A stretch of DNA of 64,000 nt from Aureispira anguillae (lineage in GTDB: Bacteria; Bacteroidota; Bacteroidia; Chitinophagales; Saprospiraceae). Below, one piece after another: positions 1 to 9,231 of this stretch (the stretch's first letter is position 1; every line of letters starts with the position of its first letter). The stretch covers positions 6,301,001 to 6,365,000 of the forward strand of contig NZ_AP026867.1 in NCBI RefSeq assembly GCF_026000115.1, in the 5' to 3' direction. Made by a program: the position numbers and the translations under genes. Below the pieces are notes generated by a model that saw only the letters and a list, made by a program, of their open reading frames with translations, was not told the DNA's origin and searched no databases.

Positions 1-21
1 TTTAATAACCTAAATAAAAAT

Positions 22-519
22 ATGGAAAAGCGTGTCTTGAAGAAAAAAAACGCTTCAAAACCCAATACGAAACCCACCATAAAAGATGATTTTTTATTGA
101 TACGTTGGCTGATTCTAACTGCTGGAACCTTTGCAATGTTAGGTTATGCACATCTATTGCCTACCCTTCTATCCGATTTATTTTACAATTTAGAACAATA
201 CAGTAAGTTTTTGGGGCGCTTTTCTTTTTTCTCTATGTTGTTTTTGCAGATCGTTTATATTTTTGGTGTAAACCCTGAAATTTCGGGGAGAGAAAAAGGA
301 CCCAAAGGAGATACGGCTTATTTGTTATCTTATATCTGCATTACGTTATACCCTATCGTAAGCACCTTGTTTTTTGGTTTGCTGAGTCCATTTCTGATCT
401 ATTTAAATCATTATTACTCTACCTTAGCCGTTTTGTATTTAGTAGCTATACTACCAGCTATTTTATTGTTAGAATGTTTGGTTCGTTGGAGGCTAAGAGC
501 GTATTTTCTAAAAAAATAG
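22..519 (+). CDS. Small integral membrane protein of unknown function (165 aa)
   Basis: I do not recognise the family. The protein has a short basic N-terminus (residues 1-25, Lys-rich) followed by about four hydrophobic segments, near residues 29-50, 65-85, 100-130 and 134-155, and ends in a basic tail. It is therefore probably an inner-membrane protein with a cytoplasmic N-terminus. It starts at an ATG 21 bases into the window, so its promoter and any upstream operon partner are outside view. Its stop codon lies inside the A-tract of a hairpin that probably serves as the terminator of the opposing gene downstream. No catalytic motif is visible. Confidence 0.6.
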   Translation: MEKRVLKKKNASKPNTKPTIKDDFLLIRWLILTAGTFAMLGYAHLLPTLLSDLFYNLEQYSKFLGRFSFFSMLFLQIVYIFGVNPEISGREKGPKGDTAYLLSYICITLYPIVSTLFFGLLSPFLIYLNHYYSTLAVLYLVAILPAILLLECLVRWRLRAYFLKK

Positions 520-542
520 CCTCATTTCAGTGAAGAAATGAG
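510..542 (-). terminator. Rho-independent terminator for the minus-strand T9SS gene
   Basis: Perfect 8-bp stem CTCATTTC (521-528) / GAAATGAG (535-542) with a 6-base loop. On the minus strand it is followed by a run of seven T (510-516 read in reverse). It sits about 130 bases past the stop of the minus-strand gene at 676. On the plus strand there is no T-run, so it is mainly a minus-strand terminator. Confidence 0.6.
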
Positions 543-675
543 ACTAAAATCTATAAGAGTAAGAGGGGAATTTTAGAGCTCCTCGTTAATTGATGGTTAC
601 ATGCGTTTCATAGTCACCACAGTAAGTAAATGTGATGGTAAAAGCGCCTTATTAAAACAACGCTTGGCTATGAAG

Positions 676-2775
676 TTAATCTTTGATAATTTTTGTAGTT
701 AATTCTTGATCGCCATAGATCACTCGAACCATATAGACGCCACTAGCCTCTTTCTTCAAATCCAATTCAATGGTAGATTGCCCTGTAATTTCTTTTTGTA
801 CAACGATTTTACCAACTGCATTGATAACTTGAATGCTGCTTGTTGTAGTCCCTATGTCTGATAAACGGATGTTAACCATACCTGTAGTAGGGTTAGGGAA
901 GGCTTGAATAGTTGTTGATTCAGAAATACCATTTACATTGTTATTACTTAGATCATTAAGACGTTTAGAGGTATTCCCTTTGGTGTGTCTATTGGGGGCA
1001 TCCAACCAATTAAATTGGTTGATATAGACCTTACAATCTTGAGCAACTTCTCGTCTCAATGTAACTTGGTATTCAATTCCTAGCGTGTAGTTGAAACGAA
1101 TGCCTCCTAAGTAAGGAATCGTTGGAATGGTCGTGCCAAATTGATCTGTTACCGTCCATGAATCAACCCCGCCTAATAGACTAATTAAAGGCTGGCAAGA
1201 AACCTGCCCTGCCATAAGTGGCGTAAACGTAAAATTGGCAAAAGAATGATTGTTAAATATTTGTAATTCATCAACTACTGTAATGGTAAAAGTTTCAGAA
1301 CAACCAGGAGTAACAACAACAGCAGTATAGGTACCTGGTCCTAAATAGGGCACTTGGTATAAAACACCCGTGTTAGGAATTGTAACGGTTGTGCCATCTA
1401 GGTCAGTATAGGTCCAACTAAAACCATAAGCTACTGCTCCAAATGGATCAGAAGGCCAGCCAATATAAGCAGGGGGATTATCCGTCAAAGAGCAGAAAGA
1501 GATACTCTTAGGGGATGGAATTCCAACACCCGTTTCATAAACCGTAAAGCAATGTGTTCTTTTACAACCAAAAGCGTCTGTTGCGGTTACACAGTAAGAG
1601 CCATATTCGGTAGGGGTGAAACAAGAACTAGTTGATAAAATACCCAATTCTCCTGCTTTTGTCCATTGGTAGGTGACACCAATTTGTGCGGTAAGTGGAG
1701 GCAATACACAGATCGGATCAAAATTGCCATCACAGAAACCATAGCTATCTTCCATGTCAATTATAATCTCTGGATGAATCGTAATCGTATAGTTTTTAGT
1801 ACAAGTCAATCCCGTTGTACTGTTATAATAAACATATTCAACATTTATAACCCCTGCGCCATAAGTCATGGCATCAATGATATGATCAGCATTACTTCCG
1901 CCTTCTTCAAATACTACAGTTCCATTAAAGATGAGTTTAAGCGGAGTAGTATTGCCTACAAATAGATTGTCAAAATCGTTTTCTGTAAATAATAGGCTCT
2001 CGTTATAACAAAGTGTCAAGTTGCTAAAAGGATCGGCATCTGGATTGCTGACCTGAATGGTAAACGTTTTGGTTTGTGTACAACCTGATGCTATATGGGT
2101 AATGTCAACGGTATAGGATTGAGTACTAGAAGGACTTGTTCCATCTGGATTACTTGTGTGCCAATTGTATGTGAAATCAGGATCTAGTGATAGGCTGACA
2201 ACATCACCAGGGCAGATTGCTTGGTTGGGAATAGAAGTTGTTGGAGCCAAGTTCATAGGAATAAAGATCCAACGAGGTCCACAGTTGTTTGGAGGGGTAG
2301 TATTGCCTATGATGCCAGTAGAAATAACCAAGTTAGTAGAGGCACAATCGTAGGGAGGAATAGTAAGAGTAAGGTCAGCTCCCCAATTCCAGTTCGGAAA
2401 ATGCAGGGGAATAGCATGACAACCAGAGGTACAAACATCTGCAAGAAGACTGATGGGTTGTGAATAGCCTATGGTACAGCTTAAAGCAAGTGTTGCTTTT
2501 TCTGATCCTCCATTAAAAGAAAGTTGCAGCCCATCTTTTGCGGTAAGGTTTTTAATAATTAACTGATCTCCAGGACAAATTTGCCCCGATAAAGGATCTG
2601 AAACATCGTATTCTGAAGTTCCATCGGTGTAGCCAGTATATTCTCCTAAATAATTGCCTGGGGTAACGGAATTTTTCCAAATTCGGAATTTAAAGTCAAC
2701 AACTGTTTGCGCAGAGGTCGTTCCTATAGATAAAAACCATGAACAAAGGAGTAAGACAAAAAAATTAATTTTCAT
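676..2775 (-). CDS. Secreted T9SS-sorted surface protein with Ig/PKD-like domains (699 aa)
   Basis: The N-terminus is a clear Sec signal peptide (hydrophobic residues 4-20, cleavage after SAQ). The body is Cys-, Thr- and Pro-rich with repeated Ig/PKD-like beta-sandwich signatures such as ICPGD, CxVTATDAFGCKRTHCF and YTAVVVTPGCSETFTITV, typical of Bacteroidota adhesin-like proteins. The last ~75 residues form a type A T9SS sorting domain: an AFPNPTTGMVNI motif, an IxVxNxxGK block, and a final VYMVRVxYGDQELTTKIIKD-type strand ending in Lys. The protein should therefore cross the outer membrane through the type IX system and be released or attached at the surface. Ligand or role cannot be read from sequence. 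The divergent neighbour is dinB. Confidence 0.8.
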   Translation of the reverse strand: MKINFFVLLLCSWFLSIGTTSAQTVVDFKFRIWKNSVTPGNYLGEYTGYTDGTSEYDVSDPLSGQICPGDQLIIKNLTAKDGLQLSFNGGSEKATLALSCTIGYSQPISLLADVCTSGCHAIPLHFPNWNWGADLTLTIPPYDCASTNLVISTGIIGNTTPPNNCGPRWIFIPMNLAPTTSIPNQAICPGDVVSLSLDPDFTYNWHTSNPDGTSPSSTQSYTVDITHIASGCTQTKTFTIQVSNPDADPFSNLTLCYNESLLFTENDFDNLFVGNTTPLKLIFNGTVVFEEGGSNADHIIDAMTYGAGVINVEYVYYNSTTGLTCTKNYTITIHPEIIIDMEDSYGFCDGNFDPICVLPPLTAQIGVTYQWTKAGELGILSTSSCFTPTEYGSYCVTATDAFGCKRTHCFTVYETGVGIPSPKSISFCSLTDNPPAYIGWPSDPFGAVAYGFSWTYTDLDGTTVTIPNTGVLYQVPYLGPGTYTAVVVTPGCSETFTITVVDELQIFNNHSFANFTFTPLMAGQVSCQPLISLLGGVDSWTVTDQFGTTIPTIPYLGGIRFNYTLGIEYQVTLRREVAQDCKVYINQFNWLDAPNRHTKGNTSKRLNDLSNNNVNGISESTTIQAFPNPTTGMVNIRLSDIGTTTSSIQVINAVGKIVVQKEITGQSTIELDLKKEASGVYMVRVIYGDQELTTKIIKD

Positions 2776-2957
2776 AAATAAAAGATTAAATTTGATATAA
2801 TGATATGAGGCGTCAACGTTTTGGGTGTATTACGAATACAAAAATAAGAAGTCACATAGGCTAACTTTTCTCCAATCCTTATTCGCAGAAGAAGAAGATT
2901 TATTCGTTAACAAAAGGGCTTTATTCGCAAATTTTATTTTTTAGGTAACATTACAAC

Positions 2958-4052
2958 TTGATGGTAGTCATAAATTCTGGTCGAAAAATTATACACATTG
3001 ACATGGATGCCTTTTATGCATCCATAGAGCAGAGAGACCAACCAGAACTAAGGGGCAAACCGATTGCTGTAGGAGGGAGTGGGGCTCGTGGAGTGGTGGC
3101 TACAGCAAGTTATGAAGCACGCAAATTTGGGGTGCATTCTGCTATGTCAAGTTTTCGAGCCCAGCAGCTTTGTCCTCAACTTATCTTTGTGCCTGCTAGG
3201 TTTGATGTCTATCGGGAGGTTTCTAGGCAAATTCGAGCCATTTTTGAAGAATATACAGATTTGATCGAACCACTTTCGTTGGATGAAGCTTACTTGGATG
3301 TTACGAGCAACAAAAAGCAGGAGCCTATTGCCACTATCATTGCTCAGCAAATTATAACGCAAGTTTATGAACAGACTCAATTGACTTGTTCGGCAGGCGT
3401 TTCTTATTGTAAGTTTATTGCTAAAATTGCTTCTGATATCAAAAAGCCCAATGGTTTGACCGTTATAAAACCACAGCAAGCCATTGCATTTTTAGAAAAA
3501 TTACCAGTCAAAAAATTTCATGGAGTAGGCAAAGTAACTGCGGCTAGAATGCAAAGTTTGGGACTAAAAACTGGAGCAGATCTTAAACAACTGAGCAAGT
3601 TAGAACTGGCTCAACATTTTGGCAAGGTTGGACGCTTTTATTATGATATTGTAAGAGGAATTGATAATCGCCCTGTTAATACCAATCGAATTCGAAAGTC
3701 ATTGGCTGTGGAACGTACTTTTAAGGACGATTTGTCAACGTTTGATGAAATTGTAGAGGTTTTAGAGCCTATTATTTTAAAGTTTTTTGAGCGATTAACA
3801 AAAGCCGATAACTTTGGACGAACCATTACCCTCAAACTAAAAACTAGTGATTTTCAATTGATGACTCGCAGTTTGTCAAAGGAACATTTTATCACATCAT
3901 TAGATGAAATTCGTACTGTTGCACATACTTTGCTCAAAGAAAATATAGATGATTTTGAAAAGATTAGGCTAATTGGCTTGACAGCATCTAATCTACAAAA
4001 GCAAGAAGATACTTTTGGAATTGGTTATCAGTTGAAGTTTGATTTTCCTTGA
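2958..4052 (+). CDS. dinB: DNA polymerase IV (Y-family translesion polymerase)
   Basis: Error-prone DNA polymerase that copies past damaged template bases. The family hallmarks are present: the metal-binding HIDMDAFYASIE motif (Asp15), YEARKFGVHSAMS at residues 52-64, and the catalytic SLDEAYLDV loop (Asp109, Glu110). The helix-hairpin-helix thumb follows (KFHGVGKVTAARM), then the C-terminal little-finger domain. The length of 364 residues is normal for DinB. Translation starts at the first ATG of two adjacent ATGs. It is a single gene, divergent from the T9SS protein and convergent with the subtilase. I see no recognisable LexA-type operator, so damage induction cannot be claimed. Confidence 0.95.
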   Translation: MMVVINSGRKIIHIDMDAFYASIEQRDQPELRGKPIAVGGSGARGVVATASYEARKFGVHSAMSSFRAQQLCPQLIFVPARFDVYREVSRQIRAIFEEYTDLIEPLSLDEAYLDVTSNKKQEPIATIIAQQIITQVYEQTQLTCSAGVSYCKFIAKIASDIKKPNGLTVIKPQQAIAFLEKLPVKKFHGVGKVTAARMQSLGLKTGADLKQLSKLELAQHFGKVGRFYYDIVRGIDNRPVNTNRIRKSLAVERTFKDDLSTFDEIVEVLEPIILKFFERLTKADNFGRTITLKLKTSDFQLMTRSLSKEHFITSLDEIRTVAHTLLKENIDDFEKIRLIGLTASNLQKQEDTFGIGYQLKFDFP

Positions 4053-4081
4053 ATGAAGCATCTCATTATGCTCCATTCAAG
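4048..4081. terminator. Inverted repeat between convergent dinB and subtilase genes
   Basis: 14-base arms at 4048-4061 and 4068-4081 pair with one mismatch across a 6-base loop. The position, between two convergent stop codons, suggests a shared bidirectional terminator. There is no clear T-tract on either side, so this is moderate evidence only. Confidence 0.45.
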
Positions 4082-4096
4082 AAAAGATCGAGAAGA

Positions 4097-6781
4097 TTAT
4101 AACTTTATAATACGTTTGGTTACTTGCCCTTCAGGGCTACTTATTTGCAAAAAATAAACTCCTGCTGGAATTTGTGGTTTTAGATGGATGCTTTGTGATC
4201 CTGTTGTTTGGTTAAGTAAGGTTTGATGATGCATTAATTGCCCTGTTGCAGAATATATAGCAACTGTTAAGTTCGTAGGTTTGGCAAGTGCCATGTCCAT
4301 GGTGATGTTGTCTGAAAATGGATTCGGATAAACATAAATAGAACTAAGATGATTGGGCAATGTTGTCGTTGAAGTTCCTGGAATGATTTGAACACAATAA
4401 TCTTCTATTTCCCCTGCATCCGTTACACCACAGTTTGGGGGAGGATTGTTCCAACGCAAACCGACTCGCATTCTTGTAATACCCAGCGTAGAAGTAGCAG
4501 GAACAATAATAGAACCCTGTACGGTTTTTGTATTAACAGGCATTACAGTACTATATACTTCTTCATTTGCATCCATAAAGTCACCATCTTGATTGATGTC
4601 TAGCCATATTTTTACATGCTCTGTGAAGCTTTTTCCTTGGCTAATCGAGATGTTATGATAATCACCTTTGCCCAAGAAAATATCCACATTACTATAAAAG
4701 AAGTAACCATTGTTATTGCCAGAGGCATGCTTAAAATTGTCTACAGAAAAAGTATCTATCCAATCGTGTGTTGTATTGCTTCCATTTGCAGAGCAGTAAT
4801 TAATGGTAGAACAAGAAAGACAACCCTGCGTAACAAAATTTATCGTATCAGAATAGGAGGTAGTATCCCCATTGTTACAAATTGCTTGTAAGGTGGCAGA
4901 ATAATAGGAACAAGCATTCAAATTGGTTAACCAGTAACTATTATTGGAGATATTAGAAATTTGTTGCCAATTGTTTGTACCCATCTCTAAATAGCTAAGA
5001 ATATAAGTATTTCCAGCCAATAGGTTGTTCCAATTCAACAGAACAGAGTCGGAGCTAACGACTGTATAGTTTAAGGCTGTTGGAGCCTCACAACAACCAT
5101 CCGTTTTAAAATTGTATAAAGTACTGTTTCCTACAGTAGCCCCACAGAGCGAATTGAGTTGAATTTCATAATTGGTACAAGCTAATAAATTGTTGAGAAC
5201 TACATTGTTTTGCCCAATGGGAATTGTGACCAGAGAAGACCAGGTTCCCCCTTGTTCTCTATAGCGATATTGAGCTTGATTAACCGTAGGAGGAAAGACC
5301 CAATTAATCTGTACTTGGGTATCGATATGATTAGATGTTGAAACTTGATAAGGGGCAAAACAAGCATTGCTAGGACAATCATTAAGGCAAAGCCCCAAAC
5401 TATTAAATAGGTTGAGATAGCCCCCCGAAACAGTAGTGCCATTCAAATCTGAAATCCCAACGACTCCATTCATTAAATAGCTTTTCATTTTTAGGGCGGC
5501 ACTGTCGGGATGAACAAGAGAATAAGCCATAAAATTGCTGCATGCTCCTGAATAAAGTAAGGCTACAGCCCCCGCAACATGAGGGGAAGCGGCAGAGGTT
5601 CCCCCAAATATTCCAAAGCTGGAAGGCGCTTTAGTGGTGTACACCCCAGACCCAAAAGCACCCAAGTCAATACTTGTGCTACCATAAGCTGCGCCCAATT
5701 CTTTGTTTCCTAATTTGTTGACATTCGTAACGGCTACTAAATAATCGCTAGGGCAGGCAGTGGGCAAATCGCCAACAGCATCTACATTTACATTAGAATT
5801 GGCAGTTGCAGCTATGTTTAGAATTCCATAAGAGCCTAGTGTATCGTAAAAAGAACACCATAAGGGAGCATTGGCAGGTTGCCCATTATTGAGTCCCCAA
5901 GAAGCATTCGTTGCTACGACATAAGCCCCTTGTTGCCCATTGGTTTGGTTGTAAATTTTTCGTTGAGTTAATGCATAACCATAAGCAATCAATACATTGG
6001 CTTCAGAAGTGTTAAAGTCGTTTTTGATAATCATCATTTTGACATTCCAATTGACTCCTGTAACGCCAATTCCATTATCGCCTTGTGCTCCTATAATCCC
6101 TGCTACAGAAGTACCATGCCCTCCGCCCGAAATCAAATCATTATTCGAAAGAGAATTCCACCCTAAGTAATCATCTTGGTAACCATTGTTGTCGTCATCA
6201 ATGCCATTATTTGGAATTTCTGCTCGATTAACCCAAAGGTTGTCTCCAAAATCTGTTTGAGAATGACTAATGCCATCATCTAATATAGCTACTACAATGG
6301 TATCATTATTGGCTGTTAGCCCTCCTGTTGTAATGTCCCAAGCTAGGTCGGCATCTAGGTCTACTCCAGCGGTGCCTCCACTTGCTCCTGTATTGATATA
6401 TTGCCATTGGTTGTTGAAATAGGGATCATTGGGAGTAGTTGCTGTTGGAGCAGGGGGAGGAGCAGGCGAGCGTAAGGTTATTTTGTGGTTGTATTGTGCA
6501 ATATCAACCATAGAGGATTGGTTGAAAAAATTCAATAGTTTTTCTTGAGGGCTTCCCCCTTGATATTTTAACAACCAAATATTCATTTTAGGAATTAGTT
6601 GTTGGGGAGCTTCCCATTTTGAGGAAGGGGCATAATCCTCTAGTCTAGCCATTAGTTGCTTAATTTCATAATCTGAATTAAGCTGTATTAAAAACTGATT
6701 GGACAGGTAGTTTTGCTCTTGGGCGAAGATCGTTGTGCCCAATAAGAAACCAATAATTATCGTTGTAAGAATCGCTCGCAT
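4097..6781 (-). CDS. Secreted S8 (subtilisin-like) serine protease with T9SS sorting domain (894 aa)
   Basis: Secreted peptidase. The signal peptide is at residues 1-20 (cleavage after FAQ). A fervidolysin-like propeptide region follows to about residue 110. The catalytic triad is complete: Asp168 in VAILDDGI, His222 in GGGHGTSVAGI, Ser396 in FGGTSAASPHVAGA, with the oxyanion Asn in ATNASWGLNN. A disulphide-rich region (~470-490) is followed by two fibronectin type III-like domains (~480-660), a GEVED-like module with a DINQDGDFMDANEE acidic motif, and a type A T9SS sorting domain beginning VYPNPFSDNITM and ending TKRIIKL. It probably acts at the cell surface or outside the cell, degrading protein for nutrition. 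Substrate specificity is unknown. Confidence 0.93.
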   Translation of the reverse strand: MRAILTTIIIGFLLGTTIFAQEQNYLSNQFLIQLNSDYEIKQLMARLEDYAPSSKWEAPQQLIPKMNIWLLKYQGGSPQEKLLNFFNQSSMVDIAQYNHKITLRSPAPPPAPTATTPNDPYFNNQWQYINTGASGGTAGVDLDADLAWDITTGGLTANNDTIVVAILDDGISHSQTDFGDNLWVNRAEIPNNGIDDDNNGYQDDYLGWNSLSNNDLISGGGHGTSVAGIIGAQGDNGIGVTGVNWNVKMMIIKNDFNTSEANVLIAYGYALTQRKIYNQTNGQQGAYVVATNASWGLNNGQPANAPLWCSFYDTLGSYGILNIAATANSNVNVDAVGDLPTACPSDYLVAVTNVNKLGNKELGAAYGSTSIDLGAFGSGVYTTKAPSSFGIFGGTSAASPHVAGAVALLYSGACSNFMAYSLVHPDSAALKMKSYLMNGVVGISDLNGTTVSGGYLNLFNSLGLCLNDCPSNACFAPYQVSTSNHIDTQVQINWVFPPTVNQAQYRYREQGGTWSSLVTIPIGQNNVVLNNLLACTNYEIQLNSLCGATVGNSTLYNFKTDGCCEAPTALNYTVVSSDSVLLNWNNLLAGNTYILSYLEMGTNNWQQISNISNNSYWLTNLNACSYYSATLQAICNNGDTTSYSDTINFVTQGCLSCSTINYCSANGSNTTHDWIDTFSVDNFKHASGNNNGYFFYSNVDIFLGKGDYHNISISQGKSFTEHVKIWLDINQDGDFMDANEEVYSTVMPVNTKTVQGSIIVPATSTLGITRMRVGLRWNNPPPNCGVTDAGEIEDYCVQIIPGTSTTTLPNHLSSIYVYPNPFSDNITMDMALAKPTNLTVAIYSATGQLMHHQTLLNQTTGSQSIHLKPQIPAGVYFLQISSPEGQVTKRIIKL

Positions 6782-6840
6782 ATTATTTTGTATCTGTAGG
6801 TGAAAATTTAGGCATCAAATGGGCTTGGGCTGTAAAATAC

Positions 6841-6877
6841 AAAAACCTATAAGATATATAAGAACTTATAGGTTTTT
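6841..6877 (-). terminator. Strong hairpin terminator after the DUF4294 gene
   Basis: Perfect 13-bp inverted repeat, AAAAACCTATAAG (6841-6853) and its complement (6865-6877), with an 11-base loop. The A/T-rich outer stem gives a T-run on either strand. It lies between the stop of the minus-strand DUF4294 gene (6946) and the start of the subtilase (6781), so the two genes are probably separate transcription units. Confidence 0.7.
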
Positions 6878-6945
6878 GAAAGGATAGCCAATTATAAAAC
6901 GAGCAAAAATGGAGCAATGTTGGTTGAGGTAGAGAGATTTTACAA

Positions 6946-7590
6946 TTAACTTTTAGGCTTAGTGCCATAAGTGATGTTTAAATCTTGGAGAATTGACTCT
7001 AAGAGTAGATCATCTTTAGCAGTATAGCCCTTTTTGAGATTATAACCATACCATCTGCCTAAGGCCTGCCATTGCATCGCTTTCCACCGTCCTTCTAATT
7101 GGACAACTACATCAAAAAAAGGCTTGTTGAGTTCCCGTTCCACCATTTTTATAAGGATATACCCTTGAGACTTTGTTAATTTTTTGAGTTCTTCGGTGTA
7201 TTTGGGCTTCAGTTCTTTTTCTTTTTTGCGTCCGTATTTACGTTTTTTACCTTTTTTCATTCCTTGGGTAGCTTCTTCTACATCACGATACAGGCGAATA
7301 GCTTCAGCAGCATAGGGGTATACTTTGGCAGCATACTTTCGCCACTGTTTATACCGTTTGCGTTCATCCCTATTCTTGAAGTTTCGTTTTTGGGTAACTT
7401 GGATACCTTCCATATCTGCTACGGGCAAGGTATCGCCGTCTATAATCAGTATTTTTACAACATGACCATTAATACTAGTCGTTCCATAATACTCACCTTC
7501 TCGTATTGGAGTGGAGTTTTTTTGCGCATTAATACTGTGATAAAGTCCTATGCAAATGAAAAAGGATAGATATATTCTTAACACTTTCAT
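6946..7590 (-). CDS. DUF4294 domain-containing exported protein (214 aa)
   Basis: Hypothetical protein widespread in Bacteroidota. A signal peptide covers residues 1-22 (IGLYHSINAQ). The conserved DUF4294 core includes MEGIQVTQKRNFKNRDERKRY, the RKYAAKVYPYA block, a very basic linker (KKGKKRKYGRKKEKELK), GYILIKMVERELNKPFFDVV and WQALGRWYGYNLKKGY. The function of the family is not established. Export and strong basicity suggest a periplasmic or envelope role. The gene stands alone with its own terminator. Confidence 0.8.
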   Translation of the reverse strand: MKVLRIYLSFFICIGLYHSINAQKNSTPIREGEYYGTTSINGHVVKILIIDGDTLPVADMEGIQVTQKRNFKNRDERKRYKQWRKYAAKVYPYAAEAIRLYRDVEEATQGMKKGKKRKYGRKKEKELKPKYTEELKKLTKSQGYILIKMVERELNKPFFDVVVQLEGRWKAMQWQALGRWYGYNLKKGYTAKDDLLLESILQDLNITYGTKPKS

Positions 7591-7794
7591 TGTATTGTGA
7601 TTTTATGGTAGAGATAAGAGTTGAGTTTGTTTATCAATTGTAATTCAAGAACTATGCTAATTTTAAAAAAAGCTTGGGTTTAATCTTTTGAGTTTTAATT
7701 ATATGTGGTATTTATTGATTGTTAAGGAGAAAAGTATTATTATTAAAGTAATATAGAATGTTTTTAATGAATTATAGGCGATAAATAATGAGAA

Positions 7795-8574
7795 ATGGCA
7801 ACCCAAAAAGAACAAATTAAACAATTACAAGACGAATTGATAAGATTAAAAGAAACTTTAAAAAATTATGAAAATCTGTTTAAAGCAGATGGATTTATTG
7901 ATACGCAGGAACAACAGCAGCTAGATTTTATGCAAGGTGTGATTAAAAAAGCAGAAGCTAAGTTAGCTCTTTTAGCCAATAAAGCACCTTCTAGCGGGGG
8001 AGACAAATTTACCAAACCATTTTATGATGGTAAAGTGGGCAAAAAATATGAATTACATGTTCTGGTTGACCAACCTGGGACGGGAGGCGATAGAGATACC
8101 TTTGAAGGGCTTACCGCTCCAGATGTTGGGCATACCTTTGTAAAACTAATCAAGACCAATGTGGATGGTACTAAAGTAGAAGCGGTTCTTGGGTTTTATC
8201 CAGCCAATAGTGTGAATCCCTTAACAGGGGTAATTGAAGTGGCAGGAGAGTTGGTTGATGATAAAGGGCATACTTCGGAAGTACAAGCGAATAAAATATT
8301 AACACACGATCAGTTTTTTGCAGCCTTAGCGTATATCGAAAAAAATAGAACTAGAAAGTATAATTTGGATACTTATAATTGTACCGACTTTGCAATTGAA
8401 GTAGCAGGGGCAGCAGGTTGGAATATAAAATCTAAAAAAGGGGTTTGGCCTGGTGGAGGAGGGCATAATCCTGGTGATTTAGGAGAGGATCTAAGAAATG
8501 CCAACAATGCAACTACAAAAAAAGCTAAAAAGGGAACTCAACCGACCCCAACTCCAGATAAAAAAATCAAATAA
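7795..8574 (+). CDS. Possible papain-like-fold (permuted NlpC/LRAT type) protein with coiled-coil N-terminus (259 aa)
   Basis: I do not recognise a named family. Residues 3-60 form a charged coiled coil. Residues 75-235 look like a cysteine-hydrolase domain of the circularly permuted NlpC/LRAT kind. A His comes early in PDVGHTFVKL (His113), a Cys comes later at the start of a helix in TYNCTDFAIEVAGAAGW (Cys196), and a second conserved-looking His is at 224 (GGGHNPGDLG). The tail is rich in Lys, Thr and Pro. There is no signal peptide, so it is cytoplasmic or exported by a dedicated machine. A small lipoprotein gene starts 10 bases downstream and is probably co-transcribed. The hydrolase call is inference from residue order only. 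Confidence 0.5.
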   Translation: MATQKEQIKQLQDELIRLKETLKNYENLFKADGFIDTQEQQQLDFMQGVIKKAEAKLALLANKAPSSGGDKFTKPFYDGKVGKKYELHVLVDQPGTGGDRDTFEGLTAPDVGHTFVKLIKTNVDGTKVEAVLGFYPANSVNPLTGVIEVAGELVDDKGHTSEVQANKILTHDQFFAALAYIEKNRTRKYNLDTYNCTDFAIEVAGAAGWNIKSKKGVWPGGGGHNPGDLGEDLRNANNATTKKAKKGTQPTPTPDKKIK

Positions 8575-8584
8575 TTCATAGAAG

Positions 8585-9049
8585 ATGAAATATAACATTA
8601 TATTATTAATCTGTCTTGCAATTTTTTTTACCAACTGTGTTTCAAACAATAAAACAATGGAAGTCAATAAAGCATATAAAATAGTTGATACATTTATTAA
8701 TACAGCAAAAAGCGATACGCTTAGTATAGAAGATGTTTTTAACGATTATATAATCAATGCCAATGTAATAAAAGCACACAAAGAGATGAAAGAGGCTTAT
8801 TTGGTGCAGCTAAAAGAATTGAGACAGGATTTAGCCCAACAAACTTATGCTGTTCTTCCTTGGCGAGAAGCAGAAGACAAACAAGCTGCTGCAACAATGG
8901 ATTTGTTGAAAAACGAAGAAGACAAAAATAATGTTTTTGTCATTTTTGTGGAGGACGAACCCAAGTACTATATTTTGGTCAAAGAAAACGAAGGAATTCA
9001 GTCAATTATACCTATGCGAAAAGTGGATACGATTATAGGATGGTTGTAA
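8585..9049 (+). CDS. Small lipoprotein (154 aa), partner of the preceding gene
   Basis: A hydrophobic N-terminus (IILLICLAIFF) ends in a lipobox-like TNC at residues 17-19, so the mature protein should be a lipid-anchored envelope protein. The rest is helical and charged (KAHKEMKEAYLVQLKELRQDLAQQ), followed by a short beta region (NNVFVIFVEDEPKYYILVKEN). No family is recognised. It begins 10 bases after the papain-like-fold candidate, and the two are likely translated from one mRNA. A protective (immunity-like) or accessory role toward the first protein is possible but unproven. Confidence 0.65.
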   Translation: MKYNIILLICLAIFFTNCVSNNKTMEVNKAYKIVDTFINTAKSDTLSIEDVFNDYIINANVIKAHKEMKEAYLVQLKELRQDLAQQTYAVLPWREAEDKQAAATMDLLKNEEDKNNVFVIFVEDEPKYYILVKENEGIQSIIPMRKVDTIIGWL

Positions 9050-9193
9050 TTAGACCTGTTTAAGGACTCATTTTTTATTAAAAATAGAACTTGTTGAAAA
9101 AAGCTGAGCGATATTTTTACTGTTTTTCAGTGTGTTATGATTTTAGTTTTTAAAAAAAAAGAAAAAAAGCTTCTTTTTTAAAAAAGCTAGTTG

Positions 9194-9201
9194 TACTTTT
9201 G
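9194..9201 (+). promoter_or_regulatory. Candidate -7 promoter element upstream of rplM
   Basis: TACTTTTG matches the Bacteroidota housekeeping -7 consensus TAnnTTTG exactly and is followed by GC as in many such promoters. No good TTTG -33 box is seen at the expected distance. Transcription would begin near 9207-9209, just before the leader stem-loop. Confidence 0.45.
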
Positions 9202-9211
9202 CATTCGCTTT

Positions 9212-9231
9212 GGTCTATCAATATATAGACC
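9212..9231 (+). promoter_or_regulatory. Stem-loop at the predicted 5' end of the rplM mRNA leader
   Basis: GGTCTAT (9212-9218) pairs perfectly with ATAGACC (9225-9231) around a 6-base loop. It sits just after the candidate promoter and about 44 bases before the rplM start codon. Ribosomal protein operons are often controlled by leader structures that mimic the rRNA target of an encoded protein, so this could be an autoregulatory leader. That role is inferred. Confidence 0.4.

Noticed and set aside
1666-1965. Open frame of 99 codons on the plus strand inside the first T9SS gene
   Set aside because: It lies wholly opposite a well-supported secreted protein and has no protein-like domain.
4616-4891. 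Plus-strand open frame of 91 codons inside the subtilase gene
   Set aside because: Antisense shadow of the subtilase FN3/GEVED region; composition is not protein-like.
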